The notes beneath the pieces were generated by a model, which saw only the letters and a program-made list of their open reading frames with translations, made no database searches and was not told the DNA's origin. 14,740 nucleotides of DNA from IDS-8 sp964424805 (GTDB lineage Bacteria > Pseudomonadota > Gammaproteobacteria > Steroidobacterales > Woeseiaceae): the NCBI GenBank assembly GCA_964424805.1, contig CAYRKH010000080.1, positions 1 to 14,740 of the forward strand, in the 5' to 3' direction. Position numbers and translations under genes: made by a program. Positions 1 to 6,303 of this stretch are shown piece by piece. The stretch's first letter is position 1. Every line of letters starts with the position of its first letter.

Positions 1-54
1 CAGGGGGTCAGTTTTACTCCGACGATGGGGGTCATTTTTACTGCGGCGTTAACA
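1..54 (-). mobile_element. End of an IS21-family-like insertion sequence (partial)
   Basis: Read on the minus strand from 54, the sequence begins TGTTAACGCC and carries two copies of a TGACCCCC-containing unit. Known from the family: IS21-type elements start with TG, end with CA, and carry several short terminal repeats, often of the form TGACCCCC preceded by a run of A. Both traits are visible here. The rest of the element, with its istA/istB transposase and helper genes, would lie left of the window. The exact tip (54/55) is inferred from the TG rule, since the other end and the target duplication cannot be seen. The repeats could instead belong to another element type. Confidence 0.55.
3..50. 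repeat. Two tandem 24-bp imperfect repeats
   Basis: Copies lie at 3-26 and 27-50. Both begin GGGGGTCA, continue with a T-rich stretch and TTTACT, and end in a G/C-rich CGRCGWT-like block. In IS21-family elements such multiple terminal repeats are transposase-binding sites, which is the most likely role here. Confidence 0.7.
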
Positions 55-71
55 ACGGGGTCGAATCGAAA

Positions 72-284
72 TTGTCCATAGGCGACCGGCTCGACAAGCT
101 CGCGGGCGAGGCGGAAAGCAACGCGTCAGTCTGCGGGCAGGTAGCGGCCCACGTTGCCGGGAACGGCGGGGATGCTGTCGAAGGGCCGCTGTATCTCTGT
201 GAGCGGGAGTTCTACCGCATCCAGGAAACGCTTAACGACATTTGGGGGCAATGGGAACGGGAGCGCCAAGGGGGGCGGGCATGA
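72..284 (+). CDS. Small unknown protein, probably 5'-truncated
   Basis: I do not recognise this 70-residue protein. The only start in the clear is a TTG at 72 with no convincing Shine-Dalgarno. The frame stays open leftward through the IS-like repeats to the window edge, so the true gene probably began further left and was cut by the insertion. The product is hydrophilic, with an acidic, Arg/Glu-rich, probably helical C-terminus (EREFYRIQETLNDIWGQWER). Its stop codon overlaps the start of the next gene as ATGA (281-284), typical of a translationally coupled pair. It may be a remnant; no function can be given. Confidence 0.4.
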   Translation: MSIGDRLDKLAGEAESNASVCGQVAAHVAGNGGDAVEGPLYLCEREFYRIQETLNDIWGQWERERQGGRA

Positions 285-643
285 ACGATTATGATCCCAT
301 CGAAAAGCAGCTTGCGGACTGCGAAGCGGGTCTCCGGGAGCACATCAACTTTCCGGCGGCACTGACCAAGGAACAGGTTGGCAGCATGGAGGAGCACGCT
401 CAAAACGTTGGCATGGCACGCCGTACGGTGCTCGTGGCGCAGTCCATGGACTCGGCGGCGTTGATGGATTTTGCGAACGAGCACCCCGAGTCATTCATGG
501 CGATGTACGAGATGATCTCGGACTTCAGTGAACACGCGGAAGGAGTCCTCAAAATAGCTCAATCGTCAATGGCCCGGATGATGTGTGTCCTAGCAATGAC
601 GAAGCATATCGAGCTACCGATAGATCGCGGACGCACTCAGTAG
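281..643 (+). CDS. Unknown 120-residue protein of the accessory region
   Basis: I do not recognise this protein. The ATG at 281 is preferred over one at 242 because it overlaps the upstream stop as ATGA and has a purine-rich AAGGGG about 7 bases upstream. The product (MNDYDPIEKQL...) is soluble, lacks a signal peptide or membrane segment, is rich in Met, Ala and Glu, and looks mainly helical (for example ESFMAMYEMISDF). Translational coupling to the gene before it suggests the two work together. A hairpin terminator follows at 667-686. Small unknown gene pairs like this are common in phage and island DNA. Confidence 0.6.
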   Translation: MNDYDPIEKQLADCEAGLREHINFPAALTKEQVGSMEEHAQNVGMARRTVLVAQSMDSAALMDFANEHPESFMAMYEMISDFSEHAEGVLKIAQSSMARMMCVLAMTKHIELPIDRGRTQ

Positions 644-666
644 CGAAGGGCTCCCCAAAGCTCCAC

Positions 667-686
667 AGCCCCGCTCCAGCGGGGCT
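667..686. terminator. Bidirectional hairpin terminator between convergent genes
   Basis: A perfect 8-bp stem AGCCCCGC/GCGGGGCT closes a 4-base TCCA loop. It is flanked by CCAAAG on the left and CTTTGG with GTGTTT on the right, so both strands carry a short T-rich tail. It sits between the end of the rightward gene (643) and the end of the leftward operon (722), where a shared terminator is expected. Confidence 0.75.
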
Positions 687-721
687 CTTTGGTGTTTCCA
701 ACCCCGGTGTTCGGAGATTTC

Positions 722-1183
722 CTAAGAAGGCTGCTGCTGCTGAGGCTCGGAGGATGTGTCTTCAGACCTGATAACGAGCTTCTGAGCGATCGTCTGGTAT
801 TCCGATTGCCTTGGCTGTTTGACATCAACAGTCAAAGTTCCCGGCTGCTGAAAGGTAACACCTATGCCCGGTAAGGCCAGCTGAAAGTCCTGCTTTAGCT
901 CAGCGTACGGATCAGTCACTAAGATTTCGATGGGAGAGATATTCGCTTCGAACGCTTGCTGCTCCGCATCTTTTGGCTTGAATGAGACTTTGACGCTAAA
1001 ATCTATCTTCCCTTCTCCGTGGACTTCGCCCAGGAGCCAAAAGGCCAGCCGCAGGGTGCTAGGAAAACTCTGCAAACTGATTGTGCCGGTATAGATACCG
1101 ATCAGGATAGCCTTCCCGTTGTTTTCTATTCTTACGTCATCACAAATGATGACGCTCTTGACAGTGCCGTTTATCGTACTCAC
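722..1183 (-). CDS. DUF6941-like conserved protein of unknown function
   Basis: This 153-residue protein opens with a segment ending in ICDDVRIENNGKAILIGIY, which resembles the conserved N-terminus of the family I know as DUF6941; the family name is from memory. No function is established. There is no signal peptide or membrane helix. The middle alternates in a beta-rich manner (GKIDFSVKVSFKP) and the tail is low-complexity (SSEPQQQQPS). The GTG start has TAGGA just upstream, overlapping the stop codon of the XRE gene 5 bases away, so the two are translated from one message. It is the last gene of a three-gene operon whose first two genes resemble a toxin-antitoxin pair. The 667-686 hairpin ends the transcript. 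Confidence 0.75.
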   Translation of the reverse strand: MSTINGTVKSVIICDDVRIENNGKAILIGIYTGTISLQSFPSTLRLAFWLLGEVHGEGKIDFSVKVSFKPKDAEQQAFEANISPIEILVTDPYAELKQDFQLALPGIGVTFQQPGTLTVDVKQPRQSEYQTIAQKLVIRSEDTSSEPQQQQPS

Positions 1184-1188
1184 GAATC

Positions 1189-1569
1189 CTACGCTGTTCT
1201 GATTGTGATCGCTTTCTGTCTAGTGCCGGAGATCGAATGAACGGTAGTCCCCTTATCAGGTGACCACTCTGATACGGGTTCACATGGCTGATCAAAAGAA
1301 ACGATCTGATGGTCCATCTCAGCTCCCATAGCAAGAAGCAGATCACTGATCGTATCCAGCTCCCAATTCCCGGGACCAGAGAACCATCGCGTTATTTGGG
1401 ATCGATCTTTCCCAAGTGCCTCTGCAATCTCGCTCTTGGTTAAGCCGCGCTTTTCGGCTTCGCGAGCAAAAAACGCAACGACGGATTGGAAGACCTTATT
1501 CTTGTTTCGCTGGCGAAAGTAGAAGATCTCCCGATCGGTAAGCCGCTTATTTTCTGAAATGTTGCTCAT
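1189..1569 (-). CDS. XRE-family helix-turn-helix protein, antitoxin-like
   Basis: A 126-residue DNA-binding protein. The N-terminal part contains LTDREIFYFRQRNKNKVF and the helix-turn-helix follows at about residues 40-85 (GLTKSEIAEALGKDRSQITR, then WFSGPGNWELDTISDLLLAM), a typical Cro/C1-type fold. The C-terminal 40 residues are polar and probably flexible. The ATG at 1569 is chosen because CAGGAG lies 6 bases upstream; a start at 1626 lacks this. Its first 23 bases overlap the end of the upstream toxin-like gene, and the DUF6941-like gene follows after 5 bases. By analogy with HigBA-type operons, where the toxin comes first and the HTH antitoxin second, it probably represses its own promoter (see 2053-2068). 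That role is inferred from gene order. Confidence 0.85.
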   Translation of the reverse strand: MSNISENKRLTDREIFYFRQRNKNKVFQSVVAFFAREAEKRGLTKSEIAEALGKDRSQITRWFSGPGNWELDTISDLLLAMGAEMDHQIVSFDQPCEPVSEWSPDKGTTVHSISGTRQKAITIRTA

Positions 1570-2059
1570 TGATGGCTCCTGAGAATACCTTGTTACGATC
1601 TCGGCCAGGTATGTATGGATAGACATGGAAGAGCTTTCGCCAAATAGCTTTAGCTCTTCGCCTCGCTATCCTCCATTCTTCGGACTCAAACTCTCCAAGT
1701 TCCTTTCTAATCGCCAAGTTGGTGGCCACAAACTTGTCCTTTGCAGCGAATAGACCAAGCACGCGTATCGATGGTTTCGGCCTAACACTGCGAATAGCCC
1801 AAACACCATCTCGAGGTGGCCAAAGGCACTTCAGATATTGCGGGTCGAGTGTAGGGCTCGTTACAAAGTCGGCTAGATCTGCCTCCAGCTGAGCGAACCG
1901 TTCTACGTCCTCTGGAGCCGGGGCAGTTATGGCCAAATGCAGCTCTTTGGTGACGTACATGGCGCGTATCCTGACTGCTCGCGCTGGTAGAGGTTTGAGC
2001 TCGTAAAGCTCCCTGTCATTGAGCCGCCACTGAATTACCTTGTGTATACCTGTTGACAT
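1547..2059 (-). CDS. Toxin-like unknown protein upstream of an XRE gene
   Basis: A 170-residue soluble protein, basic towards the C-terminus. I do not recognise it with certainty. A central beta-rich part (GVWAIRSVRPKPSIRVLGLF) followed by a basic helical part (EEWRIARRRAKAIWRKLF) recalls RelE/HigB-type RNases, but it is longer than the usual ~100 residues and I can confirm no catalytic residues. The overlap with the XRE gene and the toxin-first order support a toxin role. The start is uncertain: ATG 2059 and TTG 2068 both lack a Shine-Dalgarno, and a promoter-like pair would put the transcript start just downstream, in which case ATG 1960 is an alternative. Base composition is visibly less GC-rich than in the genes to the right, suggesting transfer. 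Confidence 0.65.
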   Translation of the reverse strand: MSTGIHKVIQWRLNDRELYELKPLPARAVRIRAMYVTKELHLAITAPAPEDVERFAQLEADLADFVTSPTLDPQYLKCLWPPRDGVWAIRSVRPKPSIRVLGLFAAKDKFVATNLAIRKELGEFESEEWRIARRRAKAIWRKLFHVYPYIPGRDRNKVFSGAINEQHFRK

Positions 2060-2068
2060 TAAAGTCAA
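2053..2068. promoter_or_regulatory. Palindrome at the head of the toxin-like operon, possible operator
   Basis: TTGAC-ATTAAA-GTCAA is a perfect 5-bp inverted repeat around a 6-base spacer. It covers the proposed -10 box and start codon of the operon, where an autorepressor of the XRE type would bind. Binding is inferred. Confidence 0.45.
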
Positions 2069-2086
2069 TCAGCTGCGCTGTTGCAA
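2058..2086 (-). promoter_or_regulatory. Candidate sigma-70 promoter of the toxin-like operon
   Basis: On the minus strand TTGCAA (2086-2081) is followed after 17 bases by TTTAAT (2063-2058), a good spacing with fair box matches. If used, transcription starts near 2051, downstream of ATG 2059, which conflicts with that start codon. Confidence 0.4.
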
Positions 2087-2261
2087 GTCGCTGGGGTTAA
2101 TTATGTGAATCTGCTCTAGTTTTTCTCTAAAGGAGTGGGTCTAGTAGGCTTTCTCGGTTGCTTTTCTGCGCTGCCGACCCGGCATAGCTACCTTGCGGAA
2201 GGGAAAATAGCCCGTTCTATAGCGAGGTGCAACGAATCGCCTTCAGCCGGCGGCGGGCTCA

Positions 2262-2771
2262 CTAACGCGTGTACCTGACGCCCAGCGCCTCGAGCACTTC
2301 GTATCCGCGCTCGGCTGCACCGCGCTGCACTCTTCTGGCGCTCTCCTCCGAGTCCGCCTTCGGGCAGTCAAGTTTCCCGCGTTCGCGGACGGGCTGCCAG
2401 TCGGTCGGCATATCCTCGCCGAGGCGCCGAGCGATGGCCGACTAGTAACCGGCGCGCCCAGGGTGATCCACAGGCAGCAGCATGATCTCGCGCCGCTGCG
2501 CCAGCTCGCCCAGCAGCTCCCAGCAACGGAAAAGGCCTTCCGTGTACCGGCGACGAATCCAGGACTCAGCCACCGCGGCAGGATCGCGCACCGGCACGAT
2601 GATGTGCTCCGCGTCCGCCGCTTCCCTGAACGCCGCCTGCCCGTGATCGCGGGCGAGGATGTGGACGTACATAGTGCCGATTGTCAGCGCAGCGAAAACG
2701 GTGCCGGTGTGCGGGATCGATAGGATGCGCGTCGAGAACAGTATCCAGCCGCGCGGCCGACGGACTGGCAT
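2262..2771 (-). pseudogene. Phage-type sulfotransferase-like protein with in-frame amber codon
   Basis: The reading frame starts at ATG 2771 (GGAGG about 10 bases upstream), runs about 110 residues, meets a TAG at 2444-2442, and continues open for 59 more sensible residues to a TAG at 2264-2262. Joined, it would make about 169 residues. The motif SIPHTGT followed by VPVRDP resembles the phosphate-binding loop and RDP element of sulfotransferase-like proteins; I associate this short HTGT form with phage genomes, from memory. The part beyond the stop (SAIARRLGEDMPTDWQP) keeps normal coding character, so one nonsense change is the simplest reading. The alternatives are stop-codon readthrough or a functional truncated product. 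It lies within the accessory segment, leftward like the toxin-like operon. Confidence 0.55.
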
Positions 2772-3123
2772 TATCGTCAACCCTCCGGGAAACAATCTGG
2801 GCAGCGCGTGCGTTTATGGGTTAGGCAATGCCAATCCGGACCGACACCGCCGATGTTCCGCCAAGGTGGGTTGGCGTGCTCATTCAGGTAGTCCGTCACT
2901 TCTGCTATCCGCCGACAAGCCTATCTGTTGGTCGTCGGCAAAGGGTCCGCTCTGAGCATAACAGCGGTGAACAGCGGAAAACCAGCTTCCCTGCTTTCCA
3001 ACGACAGGGGTCAGTGGTTCAATCCACTACCGCCCACCAGTCAGATCAAACACCTGCAGCAGAAGTATGGCCAACCGGCGTCGTGCTGGCGGCCGGTCGG
3101 CCGACGTGCTAGATATTGGCCGC
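2772..3123. other. Non-coding boundary segment between accessory and core DNA
   Basis: I see no convincing gene in these 350 bases; open frames here have no recognisable protein character. The segment holds the likely 5' region of the leftward phage-type gene, the tRNA-tail-like sequence at 3007-3039, and the upstream region of yedK. No integrase or direct-repeat partner is visible inside the window. Confidence 0.5.
3007..3039 (+). other. tRNA 3'-end-like sequence, candidate attachment site
   Basis: The order matches the last part of a tRNA: GGGGTC, then a T-arm with perfect 5-bp stem AGTGG/CCACT, then a 7-base ACCGCCC that could be the acceptor 3' strand, a discriminator A and CCA. It resembles valine tRNA tails. 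The T-loop (TTCAAT) has 6 bases where 7 are expected, and upstream bases do not form a proper D-arm or full acceptor stem, so this is not an intact tRNA gene. Integrative elements that enter a tRNA gene leave such a 3' fragment at their far end, which would put the element to the left. Confidence 0.4.
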
Positions 3124-3789
3124 ATGTGCGGTCGCTACGTGACACCGGATGAAGCCGCCATCGAGCGGGAATGGTCGCGGCTCCCCCGCGACTACATCCA
3201 GTCCTTCAACCTGGCCCCGTCCCAGCAGGCGCCGGTCGTCGTCGAGACGGATGCCGACCCGGTGGACGTCACTACCCCGCAGCGCCGTGTCGTGATGATG
3301 ACGTGGGGATTCCAGCCGTCTTGGGCGAACCGGTCCTGGATCAACGCGCGCGCCGAGTCGGTGTTCCAGAACCGCGCGTTTCGAGCATCGGCAGTCCGCC
3401 AGCGGTGCCTCGTGCTCGCCGCGGGCTGGTACGAATGGACCGGCGAGAAAGCGCCGCGGCAGCCGTTCCTGTTCCGGCGCATCGATGGCCGGTTGATCGC
3501 CTTCGCCGGCATCTGGACCGAGCGGACGGTGAACGATCGGCCGGTTTCCACTTTTGCGGTGCTCACCACGGCCGCGAACGAGCTGGCGGCGACGGTTCAC
3601 GATCGCATGCCCTTGATCCTCGATCCGCTGGCCTACGACGGCTGGCTGTCACCGGCGTCGAAGACGGAAGACGTTGCAGCCGTCCTGCACGCCCCCGGCA
3701 ATGAGGGACTGGAGGCGTTCCCGGTTTCGAAGGCAGTCAACTCGCCCAGGAACGACGCGCCGGAACTGGTCCGGCGCATCGTCGTCTGA
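3124..3789 (+). CDS. yedK: SRAP-domain protein, abasic-site DNA crosslinking (YedK/HMCES family)
   Basis: A 221-residue member of the SRAP family, which traps abasic sites in single-stranded DNA by a covalent bond to an N-terminal cysteine. The start must be ATG 3124, giving MCGRY, because the catalytic Cys2 has to be exposed after Met removal; a longer frame from 3067 would bury it. Other active-site residues are visible: Asn74 (in SWINARAES), Glu104 (in AAGWYEW) and His159 (in TVHDRMPLIL), matching Asn75, Glu105 and His160 of E. coli YedK. Length equals the family norm. No Shine-Dalgarno is seen; a TAGATA box 9 bases before the ATG suggests a near-leaderless transcript. It is the first core-like gene right of the accessory region. 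Confidence 0.95.
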   Translation: MCGRYVTPDEAAIEREWSRLPRDYIQSFNLAPSQQAPVVVETDADPVDVTTPQRRVVMMTWGFQPSWANRSWINARAESVFQNRAFRASAVRQRCLVLAAGWYEWTGEKAPRQPFLFRRIDGRLIAFAGIWTERTVNDRPVSTFAVLTTAANELAATVHDRMPLILDPLAYDGWLSPASKTEDVAAVLHAPGNEGLEAFPVSKAVNSPRNDAPELVRRIVV

Positions 3790-3861
3790 ACACGTCCTGG
3801 CCGGCCTCGTGCGAGGAGACTGGCTACGCCTGCGGGGCGCCTGCCGGCCCGATTACAGGGC

Positions 3862-3888
3862 TCAAGGTTTTCCGCGCCCGGCCGATAG
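3862..3888 (+). promoter_or_regulatory. Sigma-28 (FliA) type flagellar promoter
   Basis: TCAAGGTT, an 11-base spacer, then GCCGATAG. The FliA consensus is TAAAGTTT-N11-GCCGATAA, so the match is 6 of 8 and 7 of 8 with exact spacing. It lies 33 bases before the HDOD gene start and points toward it. A 7-bp inverted repeat, GCCGATA/TATCGGC (3881-3887 and 3895-3901), covers the -10 box and the expected start of transcription. Confidence 0.65.
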
Positions 3889-3921
3889 CCTCCTTATCGG
3901 CTTGGATCGAAGGAAGACATC

Positions 3922-4767
3922 GTGGCAACGACCCCCCACAAGGTAGCTTACGGATTCGTGGAGCGCCTGGCGCAGGACCTGAAGGACGCAAAGCTCGAAC
4001 TACCCGCTTTCCCCGAGGCCGTGCTGAGGGTGCAGCGCGCCTTGCAGTCGGCCGATACCAGCGCCGGCGACATCGTCTCCATCCTGAGCTCCGATCCGGG
4101 GCTCGCGGCCAACGTGCTGCGCATCGCCAACTCGGCGGCCTTCCGGCCCGCCGCGGGCGAAGTGACGGACCTGCGCAACGCCGTCAGCCGGCTCGGTTTC
4201 AACATGGTGCGCACGGTTGCGGTGGAGTTCGCGATGCGCCAGCTCCGCCGCGGCGATGCGCGTTCGGCAACCGCCCGCGCCGAGATCGAAGCCATCTGGC
4301 ACGACAGCCTGGCCGTGGCGTGCATCTGCTCCGTGCTGGCCCGGCATTACACGCCGGTGAACGCCGACCAGGCCCTGCTGACCGGGCTCCTGCACGCGCT
4401 CGGGCGCTTGTACGTGGTGATGCGCGCGGAGGAACGCACCGACGTCACGCCGGACGAGATCCGTGAGATCGCCTACGGCTGGCAGGCCGTGATCGGCAAA
4501 GCGATCCTGGAGAGCTGGGGCCTGCCGGAGGCGCTGCAACATGCCGTCGAGCACCAGGATGACGTGGATACCGAGCCCGGTTCCACGATCTCGCTGACGC
4601 AGGTACTGATCGCGGCAAAGGCACTGCATTCCGAGGAGCACCGCGCCAACGCTGCCGCCCTTCCGGCGATGGCCTGGCTCACCGCCAGGAAGGACCAGGA
4701 CCCGGCCGCCACGCTCGCCGAGCACGAAGAGGAAATCCAGGCGCTCAGGAGCTCACTCAGCGGCTGA
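3922..4767 (+). CDS. HDOD-domain signalling protein
   Basis: A 281-residue cytoplasmic protein with one HDOD domain over roughly residues 20-220, recognisable from LPAFPEAVLRVQRAL, the repeated-helix segment SDPGLAANVLRIANSAAF, and NAVSRLGFNMVRTVAVEF. HDOD proteins are non-catalytic relatives of HD phosphohydrolases that act in signalling, motility and stress responses. Here the would-be metal motif reads LLHALGRL, lacking the HD pair, as expected. The C-terminus is acidic and helical. The GTG start has AAGGAAG 5 bases upstream. A sigma-28-like promoter directly upstream suggests expression with late flagellar and chemotaxis genes. It converges with the secreted-protein gene at 4773, only 5 bases apart. 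Confidence 0.9.
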   Translation: MATTPHKVAYGFVERLAQDLKDAKLELPAFPEAVLRVQRALQSADTSAGDIVSILSSDPGLAANVLRIANSAAFRPAAGEVTDLRNAVSRLGFNMVRTVAVEFAMRQLRRGDARSATARAEIEAIWHDSLAVACICSVLARHYTPVNADQALLTGLLHALGRLYVVMRAEERTDVTPDEIREIAYGWQAVIGKAILESWGLPEALQHAVEHQDDVDTEPGSTISLTQVLIAAKALHSEEHRANAAALPAMAWLTARKDQDPAATLAEHEEEIQALRSSLSG

Positions 4768-4772
4768 CGTGC

Positions 4773-5255
4773 TCAATCCGGTTCGCGTTCGGCTGCCGAT
4801 TCATAGGTGACGGGCGCCTCGACCGGTGCAACGCCCGGGTCCTCGACGTAAAACGTGACGGCGAGGTTGTCCTGGGGAATATAGAAACTGAACCGGTCTC
4901 CGCGCCGCAGATCCGCGGGTGACGTTCTGCGGCCGTTGACGTAAACCGACAGCGTGCGAGGCGGTGTGAACGTCATGAGATCGCCCCCCGCCAGCCGAAC
5001 GGTGACCTGGTTCCCGGAACCGGGCGGACGCATGACCTCTCCCTCGAAACGGGCGTAGTACTGGCCTTCACGGGCGACCACCTCGCGGCAGGCGCTCGCG
5101 ATATTGGGAAACAGGCGCAGGGTTCGCCGGGCCCAGGTGACCTGGTCACAGTCTTTGCCGCTGGCAACGAACGCGCCCGATACGGACGCGTCCTGCGCCA
5201 GGGCAAGCGACGTCGGAAGCGCGGCGACCAGGAGTATCGCTACGGGAATAACCAT
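4773..5255 (-). CDS. Small exported protein of unknown function
   Basis: A 160-residue protein with an N-terminal hydrophobic stretch (MVIPVAILLVAALPTSLALA) and a likely signal peptidase I site near ALA-Q, so it is probably periplasmic. The signal lacks the usual positive charge near the N-terminus. The mature part has two cysteines (Cys36 and Cys56) that could form a disulfide, and a beta-rich segment (GNQVTVRLAGGDLMTFTPP, then VYVNGRRTSPADLRRGDRFS) suggesting a small barrel-like fold. The tail is acidic. The ATG has AAGGA about 5 bases upstream. I recognise no family. Confidence 0.75.
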   Translation of the reverse strand: MVIPVAILLVAALPTSLALAQDASVSGAFVASGKDCDQVTWARRTLRLFPNIASACREVVAREGQYYARFEGEVMRPPGSGNQVTVRLAGGDLMTFTPPRTLSVYVNGRRTSPADLRRGDRFSFYIPQDNLAVTFYVEDPGVAPVEAPVTYESAAEREPD

Positions 5256-5295
5256 CGTGTTCCTTTCCAGTCGGTGGTCCCCGACTCCGCCCCTC

Positions 5296-5322
5296 GCTAT
5301 CCCAACGATAGACCAGGATAGC
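5296..5322. repeat. 7-bp inverted repeat between the ZIP gene and the exported-protein gene
   Basis: GCTATCC (5296-5302) and GGATAGC (5316-5322) are separated by 13 bases. It lies downstream of the ZIP gene and upstream of the exported-protein gene, so it could be a weak terminator for the first (no T tract) or an operator for the second. Confidence 0.35.
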
Positions 5323-5351
5323 GGCCCGCGCGAACCGCCAGCCCGATTCGG

Positions 5352-6140
5352 CTAGCCGATCGCGGCGTCCAGCCACATCATCAGGACGAACCCCACCATC
5401 AGCCCGACGGTGGCGTGGTTCTCCGAGCCGTGGCGATGCGTTTCGGGAATGACCTCGCTGCTGATCACGAAAATCATCGCGCCGGCGGCAAACGCGAGGG
5501 CCCAGGGCAGGAGGAAATGGACGAAGCTGACGGTAGTGATGCCGACGACACCCGCGAGCGGCTCGACCAGGCCCGTTGCCGACGCCGCCAGGAAAGCCGT
5601 CACCCTCGAGTAGCCGAGGGCCAGCAGCGCCAGCGCGGTGGCCGTGCCCTCCGGGACGTTCTGGAGGCCGATACCGATGGCGAGTGCTATTCCTTTGCCG
5701 ATGTCGTCACCGCCGAAGCTCACGCCGACCGCGAGGCCTTCGGGGACGTTGTGCAGCGTGATGGCGATGACGAACAGCCAGATGCGCCGCAGCCGTTCGG
5801 TCGCCGGCCCTTCCCGGCCAAGGATGAAATGCTCGTGCGGCACGGCCGTATGAATCCACCACAGCGAGGCGGCGCCGAGCAGGATGCCGAGGCTTACAAT
5901 GGTGAGCGCCCCGGCGTTGCTGCGCCCTGCCCCGGCCGACTCGAGCGCCGGCAGGATGAGGGAGAAGAACGACGCCGCCAGCATCACACCGGCCGCGAAA
6001 CCCAGGATCAGGTCCTCCATCCGCCGCTCCAGGCGGCGAATCACCAGGGCCGGAAACGCACCGACGGTCGTCCCGAGACCGGCCAGCAGGCTCCCCACGG
6101 CCCCGAGCGCAATCGGGGACCACTCAGTCGATGACAGCAT
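5352..6140 (-). CDS. ZIP-family divalent metal transporter (GufA/ZupT type)
   Basis: A 262-residue inner-membrane protein with about eight hydrophobic segments. Two signature metal-site helices are clear: HNVPEG (130-135) and QNVPEG (160-165). They supply His130, Asn131, Glu134, Gln160, Asn161 and Glu164, which match the binuclear metal site of known ZIP proteins. Further acidic residues lie in LVEP (193) and ISSEVIPE. ZIP proteins move zinc, iron or related ions into the cytoplasm; the substrate here cannot be told. The ATG at 6140 starts just before the first membrane helix; no Shine-Dalgarno is present, and a TACAAT box ends only 6 bases upstream, suggesting a leaderless message. It is divergent from uup. 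Confidence 0.9.
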   Translation of the reverse strand: MLSSTEWSPIALGAVGSLLAGLGTTVGAFPALVIRRLERRMEDLILGFAAGVMLAASFFSLILPALESAGAGRSNAGALTIVSLGILLGAASLWWIHTAVPHEHFILGREGPATERLRRIWLFVIAITLHNVPEGLAVGVSFGGDDIGKGIALAIGIGLQNVPEGTATALALLALGYSRVTAFLAASATGLVEPLAGVVGITTVSFVHFLLPWALAFAAGAMIFVISSEVIPETHRHGSENHATVGLMVGFVLMMWLDAAIG

Positions 6141-6146
6141 GCAGGG

Positions 6147-6152
6147 ATTGTA
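6147..6152 (-). promoter_or_regulatory. -10 box immediately upstream of the ZIP gene
   Basis: TACAAT on the minus strand ends 6 bases before ATG 6140, so transcription would start at or next to the start codon. No clear -35 box is seen at standard spacing. Confidence 0.45.
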
Positions 6153-6155
6153 CTT

Positions 6156-6183
6156 GGCTATCTGCCCGTGGCTATCTGCCCGT
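6156..6183. repeat. Perfect 14-bp tandem duplication in the ZIP-uup intergenic region
   Basis: GGCTATCTGCCCGT occurs at 6156-6169 and again at 6170-6183 with no mismatch. It overlaps where the -35 region of the ZIP gene would be, so it may bind a regulator, or it may be a recent slippage duplication. Confidence 0.7.
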
Positions 6184-6303
6184 GTCGCCCCACATCGGCA
6201 ACTGGCCTCTAAAGCGCCCGGGGCCTTGCAGGTCCTTTCAGGCGACCGCGTACCCTTGTCTGCCGCAATCGACCGGCGGCGCAAGCGCGAAGCCTTGCCT
6301 TGG

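Noticed and set aside
2962..3039. A complete tRNA with anticodon CCA (tryptophan)
   Set aside because: The anticodon-like loop TTCCAAC fits, but the anticodon stem has a mismatch, the first two acceptor pairs fail, there is no proper D-arm and the T-loop is one base short.
5415..6134. Rightward open frame opposite the ZIP gene
   Set aside because: The minus strand carries the ZIP signatures HNVPEG and QNVPEG; the plus-strand product is a charged, low-complexity shadow.
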